A DNA stretch of 6,871 bases from assembly GCA_002337215.1 (NCBI GenBank), contig DDFO01000051.1, positions 47,480-54,350 on the forward strand, written 5' to 3'. Positions 4,989 through 6,871 of this stretch are shown one piece after another (position 1 is the stretch's first letter; every line of letters begins with the position of its first letter). Below the pieces are notes generated by a model. It saw only the letters and a program-made list of their open reading frames with translations, did no database searches and was not told the origin of the DNA. This DNA comes from Phycisphaerales bacterium UBA1926 (GTDB lineage Bacteria; Planctomycetota; Phycisphaerae; Phycisphaerales; UBA1924). The position numbers and the translations under genes were made by a program.

Positions 4989-6206
4989 ATGACCGACCCC
5001 GCGCCCGCCATTTTCTTCGACGACGCCAAGGGCAAGCTCGCCCCCCTCCGCGACCTCCGGCCCATGTCCGAAGTCCGCACCGGCGCACTCACCACCCGCG
5101 AGCGAATCTGCCGGACGTTCAACCTCTCCACCGCGGCCCTGTTCGTCCAGACCCCGCACACCACCATCGCCGCCGAACTCGTGGGGCCGGACATCCCCAT
5201 CAATGTCGTCCCGGAGATCGATCCGCCGCTGCTGGTCATCAACGCCCGCTGCCCGCTCCCGCTCGACGTGTTCGAGCAGCTCGAGCCCGGACAGGCCGCC
5301 ACGGAGGCCGAGTCGGGCGACCTCGTCGCCGCCCGCGTCACCGCCGACCAGGCCCGCGCCCTGCTCGCGGGCGACCCGCCCGATCTCGACACCGCCACGA
5401 TCGAAGACCGCGTCCTCATCAGCAGGCCCTGGCACGTGCGCACGTTCCGTGACGCCTGCATCGACGCCGACCTCCCCCTGCTCTCCCAGAGCCTCCCCGC
5501 CACCACCGACCCTGCCGGCTGCTGCCACTTCGGCGACCACCCCCTCCTCATCGCCCAGGGCGCCACGATCTTCCCCGCCTCCATCTTCGACACCACCAAC
5601 GGCGCCATCGCCATCCACCCCGGCGCGACCGTCCGCCCCGGCGCGACCATCGTCGGACCCGCCTCCATCGGGCCGGGCTCCACCGTCCTCGACAAAGCGT
5701 TCATCAAGGCCAACACCGCCGTCGGGCCCGTCTGCAAAGTCGCCGGCGAGATCGGGGGCACCATCATCCAGGCCCATTCCAACAAGGGACACGACGGCCA
5801 CCTGGGCGACGCCTGGCTGGGCGAATGGGTCAACCTCGGCGCGGGCACCACCAACTCCAACCTCCTCAACACCTACGGCGAAGTCACCGCCGTCGCCGAG
5901 CCCGGTGGGCCGCGCGAGCGCACGGGCGAGACGTTCTTTGGGTGCGTGCTGGGCGACCACGTCAAAGCCGCGATCAGCACCCGCATCATGACCGGGTCGA
6001 TCGTGCACACCGGCGCGATGTGGGCCGCGACCGCGCCGATCACCGGCTGCGTCGATCGCTTCGCGTGGGCCACCGACGCGGGGATCAAGCCCTACCGCAC
6101 CGACCGCTTCCTCGACGTGATGCGCACGAGCATGGGCCGACGCAAGATCGAGCCCAGCGACGCCTACACCGCTCGTGTCCGCGCGCTCGCAGAGATCTCG
6201 AAGTGA
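4989..6206 (+). CDS. GlmU-related bifunctional-type protein: nucleotidyltransferase-like N-domain plus left-handed beta-helix acyltransferase domain
   Basis: A 405-residue protein matching the 'alternative' GlmU type (UDP-GlcNAc diphosphorylase / glucosamine-1-phosphate N-acetyltransferase) rather than E. coli GlmU. The N-terminal part carries FFDD at 9-12 and LRPMSEVRTGALTTRERI at 23-40, equivalent to this family's 'TRP..E.R.G..T..EKW' motif; the classical GlmU glycine-rich LxAGxGTRM loop is absent. From about 185 to 350 there are hexapeptide repeats (IAIHPGATVRPGATIVGP, ASIGPGSTV), then SNKGHDGHLGDAWLGEWVNLGAGT and TTNSNLLNTYG (265-297), a typical left-handed beta-helix acyltransferase core. 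The likely role is making UDP-GlcNAc or a related sugar nucleotide for the cell envelope. ATG 4989 fits the family start but has no Shine-Dalgarno sequence. It is the only plus-strand gene and ends 3 bp from the convergent flagellin-like gene. The substrate cannot be fixed from sequence. Confidence 0.88.
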   Translation: MTDPAPAIFFDDAKGKLAPLRDLRPMSEVRTGALTTRERICRTFNLSTAALFVQTPHTTIAAELVGPDIPINVVPEIDPPLLVINARCPLPLDVFEQLEPGQAATEAESGDLVAARVTADQARALLAGDPPDLDTATIEDRVLISRPWHVRTFRDACIDADLPLLSQSLPATTDPAGCCHFGDHPLLIAQGATIFPASIFDTTNGAIAIHPGATVRPGATIVGPASIGPGSTVLDKAFIKANTAVGPVCKVAGEIGGTIIQAHSNKGHDGHLGDAWLGEWVNLGAGTTNSNLLNTYGEVTAVAEPGGPRERTGETFFGCVLGDHVKAAISTRIMTGSIVHTGAMWAATAPITGCVDRFAWATDAGIKPYRTDRFLDVMRTSMGRRKIEPSDAYTARVRALAEISK

Positions 6207-6209
6207 GCA

Positions 6210-6871
6210 TCACAGCGACCTGCTGAAGTCCATCGCACCCTCGAGCAACTTCAGCGATGATTCGGCCTGCCCCCGCTCGATCAGCATCACCTGCACCGAC
6301 GCCTCTTCGAGAATCTGCGCACGCACCAGCGACGACACCTCCGCCGCGACGTCCGTGTCCTCGATCTGCGAGATCGCGCCGCTGACATTCTCGAACGCCG
6401 ACATCGCCGCGTTCCGCTCGGCCTCAAGACCGATCAGCCTCCCGCCGATCCGCCCGCGCTCGCCCACGACCCGGTCACGCGCGCCCTCCACGATCGATTG
6501 GGCCCTCTCGAACTCGCCCGAACGCAACGCCTCCCGCAGGTCGCTGAGCCGGCCCTCGTCGCTCCCCAGATCCGTCGTCGCATACCCGCGCAGCAGATCC
6601 TGATCGTTGAACACGCTCACCCGCGACACGTGGTCGATCCCCTGCAGGATCCCGTCGGCCTCGCCGAGCAGCGCATCGACCTCCGCGTCGCTCAGGCCCC
6701 CGGTGCTCGACGCGCTCACAACGACGCCCTCGAGATCGATCAGCATCGTGCCCAGCGCCGACAGCGCGCCGTCCTTGGCACCCAAGAACGAGCTCTCCCG
6801 CTCCCAGCCGCGGATCTTCCGGTCCAGCACTGTCCGGTTGACTTTGAGTTTCTCGACCGCCACCATCCCCG
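6210..6871 (-). CDS. Flagellin-like protein, N-terminus cut by window edge
   Basis: The frame is open through base 6871, so ATG at 6866 may be internal; numbering here counts from it (218 residues). Residues 33-93 (GALSALGTMLIDLE..., LSDAEVDALLGEADGILQGID, VFNDQDLLRG) follow the N-terminal D1 helix of flagellin, where families read GAL...M..R...LA, 'LS..dr..l..E...l..ei..i', 'FNG..LL.G'. Residues 140-190 (GGRLIGLEAERNAAMSAFEN, ISQIEDTDVAAEVSSL, RAQILEEAS) match the flagellin C-terminal domain with its DTD-A-E and Q-I-L-A-S positions. There is almost no variable D2/D3 region between them. The end, GQAESSLKLLEGAMDFSRSL, departs from the usual ANQ...LLR terminus. If the N-terminus is canonical, about 50 residues are missing. 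It could be a filament protein, a minor flagellin or a hook-junction protein such as FlgL; flagellin-like fits best. Confidence 0.75.
   Translation of the reverse strand, partial: GMVAVEKLKVNRTVLDRKIRGWERESSFLGAKDGALSALGTMLIDLEGVVVSASSTGGLSDAEVDALLGEADGILQGIDHVSRVSVFNDQDLLRGYATTDLGSDEGRLSDLREALRSGEFERAQSIVEGARDRVVGERGRIGGRLIGLEAERNAAMSAFENVSGAISQIEDTDVAAEVSSLVRAQILEEASVQVMLIERGQAESSLKLLEGAMDFSRSL

Noticed and set aside
4866..6008. 380-codon minus-strand open frame opposite the GlmU-like gene
   Set aside because: Gly/Asp/Val-rich translation without domain features; the plus strand has clear hexapeptide-repeat and family motifs over the same bases.
1..6871. CRISPR array, tRNA, rRNA, insertion sequence, toxin-antitoxin or defence system
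   Set aside because: Read across the window on both strands; no regularly spaced repeats, cloverleaf, transposase motif or typical defence domains were seen.

Overview
The window is GC-rich bacterial chromosome, by eye about two thirds G+C, and it is densely coding. The gene set is housekeeping rather than accessory: rho, coaE, hpt, ppa, a SCO1/SenC copper-chaperone-like gene, a GlmU-related sugar-nucleotide gene and a flagellin-like gene. Three things suggest a member of the Planctomycetota, possibly the Phycisphaerae: a Rho with a very long disordered N-terminus, coaE next to rho, and the 'alternative' GlmU type. Shine-Dalgarno sequences are also often weak. This placement is an inference from remembered gene content, with no search behind it.

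Layout. From 1 to 4835 all genes are on the minus strand. In transcription order they are: SCO1/SenC-like thioredoxin-fold protein (4763 to 4053), inorganic pyrophosphatase ppa (4023 to 3466), hypoxanthine phosphoribosyltransferase hpt (3434 to 2853), a two-helix membrane protein with a bacterial PH domain (2860 to 2282), dephospho-CoA kinase coaE (2289 to 1633), a 184-bp gap, then rho (1448 to beyond base 1; C-terminal third missing). The first five genes are separated by 29 bp, 31 bp, an 8-bp overlap and another 8-bp overlap, so they look like one operon. A divergent intergenic region (4836-4988) separates this block from a plus-strand GlmU-like gene (4989-6206). That gene converges, with only 3 bp between stop codons, on a minus-strand flagellin-like gene (6210 to beyond 6871; N-terminus missing).

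How the genes relate. hpt releases pyrophosphate when run in reverse and ppa hydrolyses pyrophosphate; coaE finishes coenzyme A; the SCO-like protein would serve copper-centre assembly or thiol redox at the membrane. Apart from the PPi link between ppa and hpt, the operon looks like a growth-linked housekeeping set rather than one pathway.

There is no CRISPR array, tRNA, rRNA, insertion sequence or obvious defence system, and I do not see a convincing undescribed multi-gene system. The points most worth a second look are: an in-frame amber codon that appears to cut the natural N-terminus off the SCO-like gene; the long, blocky disordered N-terminus of Rho; a degenerate heptanucleotide repeat running into the hpt start; near-identical overlap junctions at two consecutive gene pairs; a dyad flanked by direct repeats in the divergent intergenic region; and a hairpin in the rho leader.
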